Shown here piece by piece: positions 42,860 to 52,192 of a stretch of DNA of 64,000 bases. How positions within the stretch are numbered: the first letter of the stretch is position 1; the number at the start of each line of letters is the position of its first letter. Source of the stretch: Marinococcus luteus (GTDB lineage Bacteria > Bacillota > Bacilli > Bacillales > Marinococcaceae); assembly GCF_900106595.1 (NCBI RefSeq), contig NZ_FNNC01000001.1:496001-560000 (forward strand), read 5' to 3'. The translations under genes and the position numbers were made by a program. A model generated the notes under the pieces. That model was not told the DNA's origin. It made no database searches and saw only the letters and a program-made list of their open reading frames with translations.

Positions 42860-43273
42860 GTGAATATGCGGACGATTCATATTGACGGGGCGAGCGCCGG
42901 CCAGCCCGGGCCTTCCGGCATCGGCATATTTGTAAAACACGATGACGGCAGCGTGGAGGAATTTTCCCGCCCGCTCGGGTGCCTGACCAACAACGAAGCG
43001 GAATTTGAAGCGTGCGTGCATGCGTATGAGCTCTGCCGCGAGCGCGGCTGGCATTCGGCCTCCATCCGGACCGATTCGCAGCTCGTGAATGCGTCAGTGG
43101 AAAAGCGGTTTGTGAAACGAAAGCTTTATCAGCCGTATTTAACCAAAATCCTGCGCGCCGAAGAGGAGCTGCCTCTTTGTTTTCTCAAATGGGTGCCCTC
43201 CCGGGACAACCGCGCGGCTGACCGTCTGGCCAGACAGGCCGTGCTCGCTTCGGGCAGGAGGGACCCGTGCTGA
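42860..43273 (+). CDS. RNase HI-like protein (YpeP type)
   Basis: 137 residues with the RNase H fold. The catalytic acids are visible: D in IHIDGASAGQPG, E in NNEAEFEA, D in IRTDSQLV and D in RAADRLA. It lacks the basic protrusion of E. coli RNase HI, like other reverse-transcriptase-like Bacillus proteins. It would cleave RNA in RNA:DNA hybrids. It begins at a GTG after GGCGGGG; an ATG two codons later is an alternative. The gene lies 12 nt after gpsB. Confidence 0.88.
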   Translation: MNMRTIHIDGASAGQPGPSGIGIFVKHDDGSVEEFSRPLGCLTNNEAEFEACVHAYELCRERGWHSASIRTDSQLVNASVEKRFVKRKLYQPYLTKILRAEEELPLCFLKWVPSRDNRAADRLARQAVLASGRRDPC

Positions 43274-43289
43274 TCCCCAGTTTCTTTGC

Positions 43290-43318
43290 TTGCTTCTTCC
43301 GCCCGGAACCGATATAAT
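43290..43318 (+). promoter_or_regulatory. rnpB promoter
   Basis: TTGCTT-N17-TATAAT. Predicted transcription begins around 43325, about 10 nt before the P1 stem. Confidence 0.7.
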
Positions 43319-43334
43319 AGCACCTGGCCATAAA

Positions 43335-43743
43335 GAGCCGGGACCCGTTCAGGTAATCGCTGTATGTACCCATACAGAGGAAAGTCCATGCTCGCACAGC
43401 CTGAGACGGCTGTAGTGTTCGTGTCTGACGAAACCATAAGTCAGAGCAGCTTCGTTTCGGAGCTGACGGCGGGGAAACAGCCTGTGTCCTTCCGGATATG
43501 GCTGGAGTCCCCTGAACAGTGCCACAGTGACGTAGTCCGGCTGGAAACGGCCGGAGTGGAACGCGGTAAACCCCTCGAGCGAGAAACCCAAAATTAGGTA
43601 GGGGCGCCTTTCGGAAGAAACTCAACGGAACGAAAGGGCAGAATTTTTTCTGCAGATAGATGATTACCACCCGAGTGCAAGGTGAACAGCCGCTGGCAGC
43701 ACAAGGGAACAGAACATGGCTTACACGAACGGTCCCGGCTTCT
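43335..43743 (+). ncRNA. rnpB: RNase P RNA, type B
   Basis: The catalytic RNA that removes the 5' leader of tRNA precursors. The ends pair as P1: GAGCCGGGACCCGTTC (43335-43350) with GAACGGTCCCGGCTTC (43727-43742). Universal segments are present: GAGGAAAGTCC (43377-43387), GTGCCACAGTGACG, GTGGAACGCGGTAAACCCC, and the 3' strand CAGAACATGGCTTAC (about 43710-43724). The layout matches B. subtilis type-B RNA. Open frames across it are not genes. Confidence 0.97.
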
Positions 43744-43749
43744 TGAAGC

Positions 43750-43781
43750 AAAACCCCTGGAGTAATTCAGGGGTTTTTTTA
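43750..43781 (+). terminator. Terminator after rnpB
   Basis: The stem AAACCCCTG / CAGGGGTTT with a short loop is followed by TTTTT. Confidence 0.88.
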
Positions 43782-43819
43782 GTAGATATGAACGGACCTT
43801 TACGTCCAAGGAGGAACCT

Positions 43820-44965
43820 ATGACCGAACCAACATACACCTTAATCGCGACCGCGACCATGGGTCTTGAAGCCCTGGTCGCCAAAGAAATCAAAGCGCTC
43901 GGCTACCGGCACCTGCGGACCGAAAACGGCCGGGTCGAATTCGAAGCTCCCGCCGAAGGCATTGCCCGGGCCAACCTGTGGCTCCGGACCGCCGGCCGGG
44001 TTAAAATCAAAATCGGCTCGTTTACCGCCGAAACGTTTGATGAGCTGTTCGAACAGACGAAGGCCCTTCCCTGGGAGCAGTTTCTGCCCGAAAATGCCGA
44101 ATTCCCCGTCAGCGGACGATCGGTCAAATCCACGCTGTTCAGCGTGTCGGACTGCCAGGCGATCGTCAAAAAAGCCATCGTGGAACGGCTGAAGCAGTCC
44201 TACCAGAGCGAATGGTTCCCGGAAAACGGACCGCTCTTTAAGCTCGAGGTGGCGCTGCATAAGGACGAAGCCGTGCTGTCGCTCGACACGTCCGGCGCCG
44301 GGCTGAACCAGCGCGGCTACCGGGAGACGCACGCCCAGGCGCCGCTCAAGGAAACGCTGGCGGCGGCCATGATTATCCTTGCCAACTGGCATCCGGACCG
44401 CCCGCTCGTGGATTTATTCTGCGGCTCGGGTACGATTCCCATTGAAGCGGCCATGATTGGCCAGAACATGGCCCCCGGCGTGAACCGCTCGTTTGTGAGC
44501 GAAACGTGGCCATGGGCCGAAGCCATGCAGTGGGACGCGGCGCGCCAGGAAGCCGAAGACCTTATCCGCGACGACCAGCCGCTCATGATTACCGGCACTG
44601 ACCTGAATCCGAAAGCGATTGAAGTCGCGCAGGAAAACGCCAAAGAAGCCGGCATGTACGGCCTGATCACATTCAAGCAGATGGCGGCGCGGGACTTTAA
44701 GCCAAAGGTCGAGTACGGCGCCGTTATCAGCAATCCGCCGTACGGGGAGAGAATCGGGGACCAGGACGAGGTGGAGGAGCTGTATCAGACGCTCGGCCGC
44801 ATCGCCCGGGCTACGCCGACCTGGTCCTATTACGTGCTGACGTCCCATGAACGGTTTGAAGCCCTGTTTGGCCGGCAGGCGACCAAACGCCGCAAGCTCT
44901 ACAACGGCAACATCAAAACCGATTATTATCAGTACTGGGGGCCGAGACCGCCCCGTCCGTCCTAA
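43820..44965 (+). CDS. ypsC: YpsC, THUMP-domain rRNA guanine-N2-methyltransferase
   Basis: 381 residues of the RlmL/YpsC family. The N-terminal THUMP-like RNA-binding part (to about 160) is followed by a SAM-dependent methyltransferase: VDLFCGSGTIPIEAAMIG (SAM motif), TGTDLNPKAIEVAQENAK, and the catalytic ISNPPYGERIG (NPPY). The expected substrate is 23S rRNA. AAGGAGG precedes the ATG. It lies downstream of rnpB as in B. subtilis and converges on yneR, overlapping it by 4 nt at the stop codons. Confidence 0.94.
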   Translation: MTEPTYTLIATATMGLEALVAKEIKALGYRHLRTENGRVEFEAPAEGIARANLWLRTAGRVKIKIGSFTAETFDELFEQTKALPWEQFLPENAEFPVSGRSVKSTLFSVSDCQAIVKKAIVERLKQSYQSEWFPENGPLFKLEVALHKDEAVLSLDTSGAGLNQRGYRETHAQAPLKETLAAAMIILANWHPDRPLVDLFCGSGTIPIEAAMIGQNMAPGVNRSFVSETWPWAEAMQWDAARQEAEDLIRDDQPLMITGTDLNPKAIEVAQENAKEAGMYGLITFKQMAARDFKPKVEYGAVISNPPYGERIGDQDEVEELYQTLGRIARATPTWSYYVLTSHERFEALFGRQATKRRKLYNGNIKTDYYQYWGPRPPRPS

Positions 44966-45267
44966 TTGTTCGGATGATCGGTGTCCCCGAGCCGGGGATT
45001 GTCAAAATGAAGGTAGTCGATAGCCGGATGATAGCTGATCGTCATGCCGTCGAGATACCACTGGTCCTGCGGCTCCACAAAAAAACGCAGGCCGCCCGCG
45101 TCAATCCGGTAACTGGCGCCCGAGGGATCCCCGGGTTCCACCCCGATGGAAAATCCGCCGGAGCCGACGCCGCCGATGCGGACAAACAGGCGTACGGCTG
45201 CCCCGTCAGCCAGGTCCATTTCCTGTTTGTAGTGACGCCCTGCTTCTTCAGTAATCGTCATTTGCAT
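44962..45267 (-). CDS. yneR: YneR, HesB-like protein
   Basis: 101 residues. It starts MTITEEAGRHYKQEM and continues VRLFVRIGGVGSGGFSIGVEPG and FFVEPQDQWYLDGMTISYHPAIDYLHFDNPR, matching the HesB/YadR/YfhF family variant represented by B. subtilis YneR. It has no cysteines, so it cannot carry a cluster like IscA. AAAGGAGCG lies 12 nt before the ATG, a little long. It is transcribed opposite to ypsC. Function unknown. Confidence 0.85.
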   Translation of the reverse strand: MQMTITEEAGRHYKQEMDLADGAAVRLFVRIGGVGSGGFSIGVEPGDPSGASYRIDAGGLRFFVEPQDQWYLDGMTISYHPAIDYLHFDNPRLGDTDHPNN

Positions 45268-45353
45268 ACGTATCTTTCGCTCCTTTCCACTCTTTGTTAT
45301 ATCATGAAGGAGGGAGTCAGACCAAACACAGTTCATACCAAGGAGGAATCGCT

Positions 45354-46871
45354 ATGCCGGATTATGTACAGATCGAACGGGATTTTTTGACCGAGCAGCG
45401 CAGCCTGAATGCTTACGACCAGGCCCTCAGCCTGCTCGGATGGGACGCACGGACCGGAGCGCCCAAAAAAGGGGTGGAGGAACGCTCCGAAGTAGTGGGA
45501 GCTCTTGCCACCGAGCTGTTTGCCCGGAAAACCTCCGGACGCCTGAAGGAAATGAGCCAATACCTGCTCGAGCCGGAGGCAGCAGCGCAGGTGTCTGCGG
45601 TCGCACGGAGAGCCGCGGAAGAAACCCTCACCGAGGTGGAACGGATGGAACGCCTGCCCCAGGACGAGTATCAGGCGTTTACGACGCTTACGTCCAAAAC
45701 CGAATCGTACTGGGAAGAGGCGAAAGCGGCCGGGGACTTCGAAGGGTTCCGCCCGTACCTCGAAGAAATCGTCGCCTACCAGCGCCGGTTCGCCGATTAC
45801 CTCGGATACGACGGGCACCCGTATGACGCGCTGCTGCATGACTTTGAGCCCGGCATGACCGTCTCCACCCTCGATACGACCTTTTCCAGGCTCCGCGACG
45901 GCCTCATGCCGCTCGTGGAACAGGTGAAGGGATCCCCGGCGCGGCCCGACACGTCGTTTCTGCATGCCCATTTTCCGAAGGACCGGCAGCGTGCTTTCAG
46001 TGAGCACGTGCTCCGGCAGATGACGTACGATTTTGATGCCGGGCGGCTCGATGAAACTGTGCACCCGTTTGCGGTCGGCCTGAACCGGAACGACGTGCGG
46101 GTCACCACCAAATACGACGAATCCGACTTCCGCACCGCCGTGTTCGGCACCATTCACGAAGGCGGCCATGCGCTGTATGAGCAGAACCTCGGCCGGGATC
46201 TGGCCGGGACGGTTCTCGCGGACGGCGCGTCCATGGGCATTCACGAATCGCAGTCGCTGTTCTGGGAAAATTTCGTGGCACGGACCCGTTCCTTCTGGGA
46301 AAACAACTATGACAAGCTCCAGGAGCTCAGCGGCGGCCAGTTTCAGCACGTCGCGCTCGATGACTTTTATTTTGCCGTCAACAGCGTCGAACCGTCCCTG
46401 ATCCGGATTGAAGCTGACGAAATGACCTATTCGCTGCATATCATTCTCCGCTATGAGCTGGAAAAAGCCCTGATCGAAGGCAGTCTCGAGGTCAAAGATC
46501 TGCCCGAGGCGTGGAACGAAAAAATGAAGCAGTACCTTGGTGTCGTCCCGTCGAATCACTCGGAAGGCGTGCTGCAGGACGTCCACTGGGCCGGCGGCGC
46601 TTTTGGCTACTTTCCGTCGTATGCACTCGGCTACATCTATGCCGCCCAGTTCCAGCAGGCCATGAGGCGTGATCTGCCGGCGTTCGACGAATTGATCGCA
46701 AGCGGCGACCTCGCGCCGGTCCGGCATTGGCTGACCGAACACGTGCACCAGCACGGCCGGATGAAGCGGCCGGCCGACATCGTTGCAGCCGCCACCGGGG
46801 AAGGGACCAACCCGGAGCCGCTGCTTGCCCACCTGTCCCATAAATACCAGAGCCTGTACCGCTGGTCCTGA
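45354..46871 (+). CDS. ypwA: Carboxypeptidase Taq (M32 metallopeptidase)
   Basis: 505 residues. It removes C-terminal residues from peptides in the cytoplasm. The zinc-binding motif is IHEGGHALYEQ (HExxH with Gly-Gly-His), followed by MGIHESQSLFWEN with the third ligand Glu. DIVAAATGEGTNPEPLLAHL closes the fold. AAGGAGG sets the ATG at 45354. It matches B. subtilis YpwA. A GC-rich hairpin without a T-run follows. Confidence 0.96.
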   Translation: MPDYVQIERDFLTEQRSLNAYDQALSLLGWDARTGAPKKGVEERSEVVGALATELFARKTSGRLKEMSQYLLEPEAAAQVSAVARRAAEETLTEVERMERLPQDEYQAFTTLTSKTESYWEEAKAAGDFEGFRPYLEEIVAYQRRFADYLGYDGHPYDALLHDFEPGMTVSTLDTTFSRLRDGLMPLVEQVKGSPARPDTSFLHAHFPKDRQRAFSEHVLRQMTYDFDAGRLDETVHPFAVGLNRNDVRVTTKYDESDFRTAVFGTIHEGGHALYEQNLGRDLAGTVLADGASMGIHESQSLFWENFVARTRSFWENNYDKLQELSGGQFQHVALDDFYFAVNSVEPSLIRIEADEMTYSLHIILRYELEKALIEGSLEVKDLPEAWNEKMKQYLGVVPSNHSEGVLQDVHWAGGAFGYFPSYALGYIYAAQFQQAMRRDLPAFDELIASGDLAPVRHWLTEHVHQHGRMKRPADIVAAATGEGTNPEPLLAHLSHKYQSLYRWS

Positions 46872-46996
46872 TCCCGCTGCCCTGTGCAGCGGGGGTTCCG
46901 CCCCGGGACGTTTGAAGGATGCGCTTTTGTGAAATAAAGTAGAGACTCTAATAATTTAGATGTCCCTTGCACCAGAACCATTAGAGGGGGATTGGC

Positions 46997-48073
46997 ATGA
47001 TTACATTCACTGACATTGCAAAGACGTTTCCCGGCACCGACGACCCGGCTGTTCAAAACTTTAACGCGACGGTCGAGCAGGGGGAATTTTTCGTTTTGAT
47101 CGGCCCGAGCGGGTGCGGCAAAACGACCACGCTGAAAATGATCAACCGGCTGATTGAACCAAGCACCGGCACGATCCGTATCCAGGACAAGGATATCCGC
47201 GATTGGGACCGCCACGAGCTGCGGTGGAACGTCGGGTACGTACTGCAGCAGATTGCGCTGTTTCCGACCATGACCATTGCCGAAAACATTGCGGTCGTTC
47301 CGGAAATGCGGCGCTGGAAGAAAAACGAAATCAAAGAACGCGTCGATGAACTGCTGCAGATGGTCGGCCTCGATCCGGATACATACCGCAACCGGAAGCC
47401 GTCGGAGCTGTCAGGAGGCCAGCAGCAGCGGATTGGGGTGATACGGGCACTCGCCGCGGATCCGGACATTATCCTGATGGACGAGCCGTTCAGCGCGCTT
47501 GATCCGCTGAGCCGCGAACAGCTGCAGGAGGACATCCGCGCCCTGCAGCAGAACATTCAAAAAACGATCGTCTTCGTCACCCACGACATGGACGAGGCGC
47601 TCGCCCTCGGTGACCGGATCTGCCTCATGAAAGACGGCGACATCGTTCAGACCGGCACGCCGCGCGAGCTTAAAAATGAACCGGCCAACGATTTTGTGCG
47701 CGACTTTATCGGGGACCGCCGGGACGAATGGGACACCCCGGTCCGGTCGGTCATGAGCGGACGCGACAGCCAGTACATCGCAAGCGTCCACGACATGCCC
47801 GAAATGCCTCTCTACCCGGCGCCGCTGTATATCTTCGACCAGAACGACACGTTTCTCGGCCGCCGGGACGGTGACTCCATTGCGTCCCAGAAAACCGTCA
47901 TTTCCCCGGATCACGTGCTGTACGACGCCCTTAAGACGTTTAACGACACCGACGCCGAAGCGCTGCCGGTGCTCGAAGAAGGACGACTCGTCGGCGCGCT
48001 CAGCTACAAGGACGTGATGCAGTTTCTGCAAAAAGCGAAGCTCGCATCCGCGGGAGGTGACTCCAGGGCATGA
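46997..48073 (+). CDS. ATPase of an OpuF/EgtU-type ABC importer
   Basis: 358 residues. ATPase motifs: GPSGCGKTT, LSGGQQQRIGVIRA, DEPFSALDPLSREQL, and switch His in VTHDMDEAL. After residue 240 a CBS region follows (VISPDHVLYDALKTFNDTDAEALPVLEEGRLVGALSYKD), as in quaternary-amine uptake ATPases (OpuA, OpuC, OpuF), where CBS domains sense ionic strength; one of the two CBS repeats looks degenerate. AGAGGGGG lies before the ATG. The next gene overlaps by 4 nt (ATGA), a two-gene importer. Confidence 0.93.
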   Translation: MITFTDIAKTFPGTDDPAVQNFNATVEQGEFFVLIGPSGCGKTTTLKMINRLIEPSTGTIRIQDKDIRDWDRHELRWNVGYVLQQIALFPTMTIAENIAVVPEMRRWKKNEIKERVDELLQMVGLDPDTYRNRKPSELSGGQQQRIGVIRALAADPDIILMDEPFSALDPLSREQLQEDIRALQQNIQKTIVFVTHDMDEALALGDRICLMKDGDIVQTGTPRELKNEPANDFVRDFIGDRRDEWDTPVRSVMSGRDSQYIASVHDMPEMPLYPAPLYIFDQNDTFLGRRDGDSIASQKTVISPDHVLYDALKTFNDTDAEALPVLEEGRLVGALSYKDVMQFLQKAKLASAGGDSRA

Positions 48074-49608
48074 ATTTACTAGAAAATACGTACCAGCTGT
48101 TTACCGATGAGCAGGCGCAGTTCTGGACCCTCGTGTGGGAGCACGTAAACATGAGTCTGATCTCGCTTCTGTGCGCGTCCTTTATTGCGGTCCCGGTCGG
48201 CGTGCTTCTGACCCGCCGCCAGTCGATTGCCGAGCCGATCATCGGCATCGCCGCTGTGCTGCAGACGATTCCAAGTCTGGCCCTGCTCGGGTTCATGATT
48301 CTCATTCTTAATCAGATCGGTACCGTGCCGGCGGTGGTCGCTCTGACCGCTTACGCGCTGCTGCCGATTCTGCGTAACACGTACACCGGCATTGCCGGCG
48401 TGGACCCGGCCCTCGTGGAAGCGGCCACCGGCATGGGGATGAATTCCTTCCGGCGCCTGCGCAAAATTGAGCTGCCGATGGCCATGCCGGTCATCATGGC
48501 CGGCATCCGGACGTCCATGGTACTGATTGTCGGAACCGCCACCCTGGCGGCTCTGATCAGCGCGGGGGGCCTCGGCGATTTCATCATGACAGGCATCGAC
48601 CGGGCGGACAATGCCTATATTCTGCTCGGTGCCATTCCGGCAGCTCTCCTGGCTCTGTTTTTTGACCTGGTGCTGCGCATCACTGAACGCACGTCCCAGG
48701 GCAAAGCGCTTGCCCCGGTGGCAATTGTTCTCGGGGTGGCCCTGTTAGTCGTCATCACTCCGGCGCTTGCCTCGAACCAGCAGGAGGAGCTCGTGATCGG
48801 GGGGAAGGAAGGGGCCGAACCTGAAATTCTCGCCAACATGTATTCGCTGCTGATTGAGGAAAACACCGATCTCGAAACGAGCGTTGACGCCGGCCTGGGC
48901 AGTACAAGCATTGCCTTTAACGCCCTCGAGTCCGATGATATTGATATTTATCCGGAGTTCACCGGTACTGTCACCGCCAACCTGTATGATCAGGGCGTAC
49001 CGGCCGGAAGCACCCGCGAAGAAGTGTACGAGGAAGCGCGCAGCCTGCTCGCCGATGACGGCCTGGCCTATCTCGATCCGATGGAATTCAACAATACGTA
49101 TGCCCTGGCACTTCGCGAAGAGGAAGCCGACAATCTTGGCATTGAAACCATTTCCGACCTCGAGCCGCACACCGACGAGCTTGTGCCCGGCTTCACCTTT
49201 GAATTCGCCGACCGTCAGACCGACGGCTACCCCGCAATTGTCGACACGTACGGGTTTGAGTTTGACGAAGTGGAAACCCTCGATGCCGGCCTTCGTTCCA
49301 ATGCTCTGCAGGAAGGCCAGATCGATTTGATTGACGCCTACTCCACCGATGCGTATATCATAGAGTACGGGCTTACCGTACTTGAAGATGACGAAAATGT
49401 GTTTCCGCCGTACCAGGGCGCTCCGCTTTTAAAGCAGGAAACCCTGGATGACAACCCCGGCCTGGAAGAAGCGTTAAACCGCCTGGGCGGCCAGATTACC
49501 GATGAAGAAATGCAGGAGATGAACTACGAGGTGGACTACGAAGGCGCCGACCACCGGGAGGTTGCCCGGGACTACCTCGAAGAAAACAACCTGCTCGGCA
49601 GCAACTAA
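48070..49608 (+). CDS. Permease fused to substrate-binding domain (OpuF/EgtU type)
   Basis: 512 residues. The N-terminal six-helix permease (to about 230, with EAATGMGMNSFRRL as EAA loop) is fused to an OpuCC-type binding domain (about 237-512: YPEFTGTV, NNTYALAL, IDAYSTD, FPPYQGAPLL). This layout is shared by OpuF, an osmoprotectant importer, and EgtU, an ergothioneine importer. The domain binds a quaternary-amine-like ligand in either case. Which one it is would need the aromatic cage residues checked against structures. A compatible-solute role fits a halophile. Confidence 0.9.
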   Translation: MNLLENTYQLFTDEQAQFWTLVWEHVNMSLISLLCASFIAVPVGVLLTRRQSIAEPIIGIAAVLQTIPSLALLGFMILILNQIGTVPAVVALTAYALLPILRNTYTGIAGVDPALVEAATGMGMNSFRRLRKIELPMAMPVIMAGIRTSMVLIVGTATLAALISAGGLGDFIMTGIDRADNAYILLGAIPAALLALFFDLVLRITERTSQGKALAPVAIVLGVALLVVITPALASNQQEELVIGGKEGAEPEILANMYSLLIEENTDLETSVDAGLGSTSIAFNALESDDIDIYPEFTGTVTANLYDQGVPAGSTREEVYEEARSLLADDGLAYLDPMEFNNTYALALREEEADNLGIETISDLEPHTDELVPGFTFEFADRQTDGYPAIVDTYGFEFDEVETLDAGLRSNALQEGQIDLIDAYSTDAYIIEYGLTVLEDDENVFPPYQGAPLLKQETLDDNPGLEEALNRLGGQITDEEMQEMNYEVDYEGADHREVARDYLEENNLLGSN

Positions 49609-49644
49609 GGAGAAGCCCGATAGTACCTTAAGGAGGGACAACCA

Positions 49645-50049
49645 ATGAAAAACCCTGAACGACAAGAAATCCGGGCCATTCTCGACCGCAGCAAGCGCAT
49701 CGCGGTCGTCGGCCTGTCGGATAACCCGTACCGGACGTCGTACCAGATCAGCAAGATCATGCTTGAAGCGGGCTACGAGATCATTCCGGTCAATCCGACG
49801 GTGGAAAAAGTCTTTGACATTCCGGCCGTTGATTCCCTGAAAGACATCGAGGGGCACATTGATATCGTAAACGTGTTCCGCCGCAGCGAGTTTCTCAAAG
49901 GCGTGGCCGAGGAAGCGGCCCAGGTGGACGCAGACGTCTTCTGGGCCCAGCTTGGCCTCGTGAGCGAAGACGCGTACGATATTGCGTCGAATGCAGGCAT
50001 GACGGTGATCATGGACCGCTGCATTAAAGTGGAGCATGCGATCGCCTGA
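49645..50049 (+). CDS. yneT: YneT, CoA-binding domain protein
   Basis: 134 residues. A Rossmann-like CoA-binding fold: RIAVVGLSDNPYRTSYQISKIMLEAGYEIIPVNPTVEKVF, then a strand HIDIVNVFRRSEFL and VIMDRCIKVEHA at the end. The family is related to the N-terminal part of succinyl-CoA ligase alpha; the function is unknown. AAGGAGGG precedes the ATG. It lies upstream of parE, as in B. subtilis. A terminator separates it from parE. Confidence 0.93.
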   Translation: MKNPERQEIRAILDRSKRIAVVGLSDNPYRTSYQISKIMLEAGYEIIPVNPTVEKVFDIPAVDSLKDIEGHIDIVNVFRRSEFLKGVAEEAAQVDADVFWAQLGLVSEDAYDIASNAGMTVIMDRCIKVEHAIA

Positions 50050-50072
50050 CACCGATATAGCGAACAGCATCC

Positions 50073-50106
50073 AACCTTGGCGGGGCTTCCCTGCCAAGGT
50101 TTTCCT
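50073..50106 (+). terminator. Terminator after yneT
   Basis: A perfect 9-bp stem AACCTTGGC / GCCAAGGTT with an 11-nt loop, followed by TTCC; the tail is short in T residues. Confidence 0.8.
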
Positions 50107-50133
50107 GTCTGCAGAAGGGATTGCCCTGAAATC

Positions 50134-50147
50134 GAAACATATGTTCC
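50134..50147. promoter_or_regulatory. Possible LexA box upstream of parE
   Basis: GAAACATATGTTCC contains the palindrome AACATATGTT and fits the Bacillus SOS box except in the outer G/C positions. parEC belongs to the LexA regulon in B. subtilis. It lies just upstream of the -35 region. Confidence 0.4.
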
Positions 50148-50153
50148 CGTTCA

Positions 50154-50183
50154 TTGACAAACTGTGTTAGTATGAAATATAAC
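50154..50183 (+). promoter_or_regulatory. parE-parC promoter
   Basis: TTGACA-N18-TATAAC. It predicts transcription from about 50190, 25 nt before parE. Confidence 0.65.
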
Positions 50184-50215
50184 TAGAACGGAGAACGAAG
50201 AAGGGAGAGACAGGA

Positions 50216-52192
50216 GTGGCAGCAGATAAATCCTATCAATACAATGATGAATCCATTCAGGTACTGGAGGGGCTCGAAGCGGTACGGAAACGGCCGGGCA
50301 TGTATATCGGCAGCACAGACAGCCGCGGGCTTCACCACTTGATTTTTGAAATTCTTGATAACTCGGTCGATGAAGCGATCGCCGGCTACGGCAGCGTGAT
50401 CGAAGTGACGCTGCATAAAGACGGAAGCGTATCCGTGTCCGACCACGGCCGCGGCATGCCGACGGGCACCCACAGCTCCGGCAAGCCGACTCCGGAAGTG
50501 ATTTTGACCGTGCTTCACGCCGGCGGAAAATTCGGACAGGGCGGCTACGCCACGAGCGGCGGGCTGCACGGCGTCGGTGCCTCGGTGGTCAACGCCCTGT
50601 CGGAATGGCTTGAAGTCACCATTTACCGGGACAACCAGATTTTCGAGCAGCGCTTTGAAGACGGTGGACGTCCGGTGACGACCCTTGAACAGAAGGGAAA
50701 CACGAAAAAAACCGGGACGACGATCCGCTTCAAGCCGGACGCTTCCATGTTCAATTCGGTGCACTACCAGTTTGATGTGCTCGCCGAACGCCTGCGCGAA
50801 GCCGCGTTTCTGTTGAAGGGCACAAGCATCCGTCTGCATGATAAGCGCGACAAGGAACCGGTGACCGAAGAATTTCAGTTCGACACCGGCATCCAGGCGT
50901 TTGTGGAGTATTTAAACGAAGACAAGGAAACGCTTCATTCAGTCGTCTCGTTTGAAGGCCAGGCCCAGGATATCGAGGTGGACTTTGCGTTTCAGTTTAC
51001 CGACGGCTATACGGAGAACATGCTGTCGTTTGTCAACAATGTCCGCACCCGAGACGGCGGCACGCATGAGTCCGGTGCCCGTTCGGCGTTCACCCGGGTG
51101 CTCAACGAACACGCCCGCAAGCTGCAGCTGCTAAAGGACAAGGACAAAAACCTCGACGGCAGCGACATCCGCGAAGGGCTGACCGCCGTGGTCTCCATCC
51201 GGATTCCGGAGCATCTGCTGCAGTTTGAAGGGCAGACGAAAAGCAAGCTCGGCACCCCGGAGGCCCGCTCCGCGGTGGACCAGTACATCACGGACCGCCT
51301 GACGTACTTTCTTGAGGAAAACTCGACGGTCAGCACGATGCTGATCAAAAAAGCCATCAAAGCCGCCCAGGTGCGGGAAGCCGCACGCAAAGCCCGCGAA
51401 GAAGCCCGGAATGGCAAAAAGAACCGGAAAAAAGACGCGCTGCTGAGCGGGAAGCTCACCCCGGCCCAGTCCAAAAATCCGGACCGCAATGAGCTGTACC
51501 TCGTCGAAGGCGATTCGGCCGGCGGCTCGGCCAAGCAGGGGCGCGACCGCAAATTCCAGGCCGTGCTTCCGCTGCGCGGCAAGGTCATTAACACAGAAAA
51601 AGCAAAGCTCGATGACATTATGAAAAATGAAGAAATCCGCACCATCATCTATGCCCTCGGAGCCGGGGTCGGCACGGATTTCACCCTCGAGGACCGGAAT
51701 TACGACAAAGTCGTGATTATGACAGACGCCGATACCGACGGGGCACACATTCAGGTGCTTCTGCTGACGTTTTTCTATCGCTACATGCGGGAGCTTGTGG
51801 AATCAGGGAAAGTCTATATTGCCCTGCCGCCGCTCTATAAGATCAGCAAAGGGAGCGGCACCAAGCAGAAATCCGAATACGCCTGGGAGGAGAACGGCCT
51901 CCAGGAAGCCATCCAGCGTATTGGTAAAGGATACGCCATCCAGCGCTACAAGGGACTCGGGGAAATGGACGCTTCCCAGCTGTGGGAGACGACGATGAAT
52001 CCGGAGAGCCGGACCCTTATCCGGGTTACCGTGGAGGACGGCGCCCGCGCGGACCGGCGCGTATCCACCCTGATGGGCAATAAAGTGGAGCCCCGGCGCA
52101 AGTGGATTGAATCCAACGTGGCGTTCGGCATGGAAGAGGACTTGAATATTTTGGATAACACTGATTTGCAGATTATTAAGGAGGAACCGTAA
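50216..52192 (+). CDS. parE: DNA topoisomerase IV subunit B
   Basis: 658 residues. GHKL ATPase motifs: EILDNSVDEAIAGYG, SDHGRGMPTG, and GGLHGVGASVVNALS. The TOPRIM domain carries VEGDSAGGSAKQGRDRKFQAVLPLRGKV and IMTDADTDGAHI. The C-terminal domain ends in ESNVAFGMEEDLNILDNTDL. ParE and ParC together decatenate replicated chromosomes. It starts at a GTG after GGGAGAGACAGGA. The distinction from GyrB rests on adjacency to parC and gene order. Confidence 0.97.
   Translation: MAADKSYQYNDESIQVLEGLEAVRKRPGMYIGSTDSRGLHHLIFEILDNSVDEAIAGYGSVIEVTLHKDGSVSVSDHGRGMPTGTHSSGKPTPEVILTVLHAGGKFGQGGYATSGGLHGVGASVVNALSEWLEVTIYRDNQIFEQRFEDGGRPVTTLEQKGNTKKTGTTIRFKPDASMFNSVHYQFDVLAERLREAAFLLKGTSIRLHDKRDKEPVTEEFQFDTGIQAFVEYLNEDKETLHSVVSFEGQAQDIEVDFAFQFTDGYTENMLSFVNNVRTRDGGTHESGARSAFTRVLNEHARKLQLLKDKDKNLDGSDIREGLTAVVSIRIPEHLLQFEGQTKSKLGTPEARSAVDQYITDRLTYFLEENSTVSTMLIKKAIKAAQVREAARKAREEARNGKKNRKKDALLSGKLTPAQSKNPDRNELYLVEGDSAGGSAKQGRDRKFQAVLPLRGKVINTEKAKLDDIMKNEEIRTIIYALGAGVGTDFTLEDRNYDKVVIMTDADTDGAHIQVLLLTFFYRYMRELVESGKVYIALPPLYKISKGSGTKQKSEYAWEENGLQEAIQRIGKGYAIQRYKGLGEMDASQLWETTMNPESRTLIRVTVEDGARADRRVSTLMGNKVEPRRKWIESNVAFGMEEDLNILDNTDLQIIKEEP

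Noticed and set aside
43185-43751. Open frames across rnpB
   Set aside because: This region is RNase P RNA by its conserved segments and P1 pairing; the frames have no sites.
45333-46841. 502-codon antisense frame over the carboxypeptidase
   Set aside because: Same artefact of codon bias; the sense strand has the HExxH protease.
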